From contig JAABQT010000034.1 of assembly GCA_011391295.1 (NCBI GenBank), positions 1 through 6,790 of the forward strand: 6,790 nt of DNA, read 5' to 3'. Position numbers and translations under genes: made by a program. The stretch comes from Betaproteobacteria bacterium. GTDB lineage: Bacteria; Pseudomonadota; Gammaproteobacteria; Burkholderiales; SG8-39. Shown here in pieces: positions 5,822 through 6,790 of this stretch. Position 1 is the stretch's first letter. Each line of letters begins with the position of its first letter. The notes below the pieces were generated by a model, which saw only the letters and a program-made list of their open reading frames with translations, did no database searches and had not been told where the DNA came from.

Positions 5822-6790
5822 ATGCCATCCGAAACGCGCCCCGCCAACGCCCGCATTGTCGTCATGGACCTGATCGCGTTCGTCGCGCTGGCTGCCTCGG
5901 TCGCGATCGCCACAGCATTCGTCCTGGTCGCCACAGTCCTCCTTCTCGCCGGCCGCGCCCACGCCTCTGAACCACTGCACGGCGCGCTGCTGCTCAAGTC
6001 CCTCGACGGTAGGGAGGTGCCGAGCGCGCCGCTCCTGTCCACCGACGTCTCATTCCGTGTTTCCGGGATGGTCGCCAGGGCGCGCATCGTGCAGATCTTC
6101 CACAATGCCTCGGTGGACTGGGCGGAAGGTGTCTACGTGTTTCCGCTACCGGAGAACGCCGCGGTGGATCGCCTGCAGCTGCGCATTGGAGAACGCAGGG
6201 TGCAGGGCGAGATCCGCGAGCGCGGCGCGGCGCGCCGGACTTACGAGCAGGCGCGCGCCAGCGGCCGGCGCACGGCGCTGATGGACCAGGAGCGCGCAAA
6301 CATCTTCACCACGCGCGTCGCCAATATCGGCCCGCGGGAACTGATCGCCGTCGAGTTCGAATACCAGCAGACGCTGCGCTACGACAACGGGCGCTATTCG
6401 CTGCGCTTCCCGATGGTCGTCGGGCCGCGCTACATCCCGGGGCATCTGAAGGTGTCTTCCGTCGATAGCCTCGGTTGGAGCCCGAATACCGACCAGGTCC
6501 CGGATGCGGCGCGCATCACGCCGCCCGTGCTGCGGCCGGAAGCCGGGCTGATCAATCCGGTGAGCCTGCGCATCGAGTTGGACGCCGGCGTCCCGATCGC
6601 GCAGGTGTCGAGCCCGTACCATCGGGTGGAAGTGCGCAGCCCTTCGGCGAGCAGGCGCGTGATCGAGCTCGCCGAGGGTGCGGTCCCCGCGAACCGGGAT
6701 TTCGAGCTGACTTGGGCGCCGCGCGTCGGCGCAGCGCCGCAGCTGGCCTGGTTCACCGAGGAGAAAGACGGCCGGCATTACGGCCTGCTG
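5822..6790 (+). CDS. Marine proteobacterial sortase target protein, VIT-domain N-terminal part (runs off right edge)
   Basis: The frame is open from ATG 5822 to the window end: 323 residues, no stop. It encodes an exported protein. The short n-region has three arginines, residues 17-43 are strongly hydrophobic, and AHA at 46-48 followed by SEP is a good signal peptidase I site. A VIT domain follows at about 55-185, with blocks IVQIFHNAS, VYVFPLPENAAVDRLQL, IRERGAARRTYEQA and ERANIFTTRVANIGP. Next comes a beta-rich stretch (RFPMVVGPRYIPG onward) that normally precedes a von Willebrand factor A domain in VIT/vWA proteins. This architecture, next to pdsR/pdsS-like genes, fits the marine proteobacterial sortase target family (TIGR03788). 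Members carry a C-terminal LPXTG-like sorting signal, which would be outside this window. The protein probably ends at the outer side of the inner membrane or further out; where is not known. If the C-terminus lacks a sorting signal, it would instead be an ordinary VIT/vWA (inter-alpha-trypsin-inhibitor-like) exported protein. Confidence 0.88.
   Translation, partial: MPSETRPANARIVVMDLIAFVALAASVAIATAFVLVATVLLLAGRAHASEPLHGALLLKSLDGREVPSAPLLSTDVSFRVSGMVARARIVQIFHNASVDWAEGVYVFPLPENAAVDRLQLRIGERRVQGEIRERGAARRTYEQARASGRRTALMDQERANIFTTRVANIGPRELIAVEFEYQQTLRYDNGRYSLRFPMVVGPRYIPGHLKVSSVDSLGWSPNTDQVPDAARITPPVLRPEAGLINPVSLRIELDAGVPIAQVSSPYHRVEVRSPSASRRVIELAEGAVPANRDFELTWAPRVGAAPQLAWFTEEKDGRHYGLL

Noticed and set aside
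6146..6778. Minus-strand open frame (210 codons) opposite the VIT-domain gene
   Set aside because: The plus strand encodes clear VIT-domain blocks with a signal peptide and ribosome site. The reverse frame is compositionally biased and unrecognised.

Overview
This is GC-rich DNA with dense, tightly packed genes and strong G/C bias at third codon positions. It looks like a chromosome fragment from a high-GC proteobacterium. The mix of a dipeptide/oligopeptide-type ABC permease, a class III CoA-transferase, a TauE-type permease and the sensory system below would fit a betaproteobacterium or a high-GC gammaproteobacterium. The lineage is inference only.

Layout. Positions 2-487 (+) hold the 3' end of a DppC/OppC-like ABC transporter permease, whose operon lies to the left. 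It meets a long minus-strand gene train tail to tail, with only 6 bases between stop codons. Read in its own direction the train is: response regulator (5664-4975), histidine kinase (4987-3323), HAD-IIB phosphatase (3309-2527), TauE/SafE-type permease (2527-1733) and CaiB-type CoA-transferase (1717-494). Gaps within it are 15 bases or less, or the genes overlap, so one transcript is plausible. A 157-base divergent control region (5665-5821) separates the train from a plus-strand gene starting at 5822. That gene runs off the right edge and encodes an exported VIT-domain protein.

The main result is that the response regulator, the kinase and the divergent VIT-domain protein together match the proteobacterial dedicated sortase system (NCBIfam/TIGRFAM families pdsR, pdsS and marine proteobacterial sortase target protein). 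In this system a Gram-negative cell appears to devote a single sortase to a single large VIT/vWA target protein under a two-component system of its own. The family set is known computationally, but as far as I know its signal, the destination of the target protein and its biological role are poorly understood. The sortase gene and the target's C-terminal sorting signal are predicted just beyond the right edge and cannot be seen here.

The divergent region carries a TGCCA-N6-TGCCA direct repeat with 11-base spacing, a plausible OmpR-type operator. The three metabolic/transport genes downstream of the kinase have no known link to sortase biology and may simply be co-transcribed passengers. No RNA genes, insertion sequences, CRISPR arrays or attachment sites were recognised, and no stretch longer than 300 bases lacks a gene.
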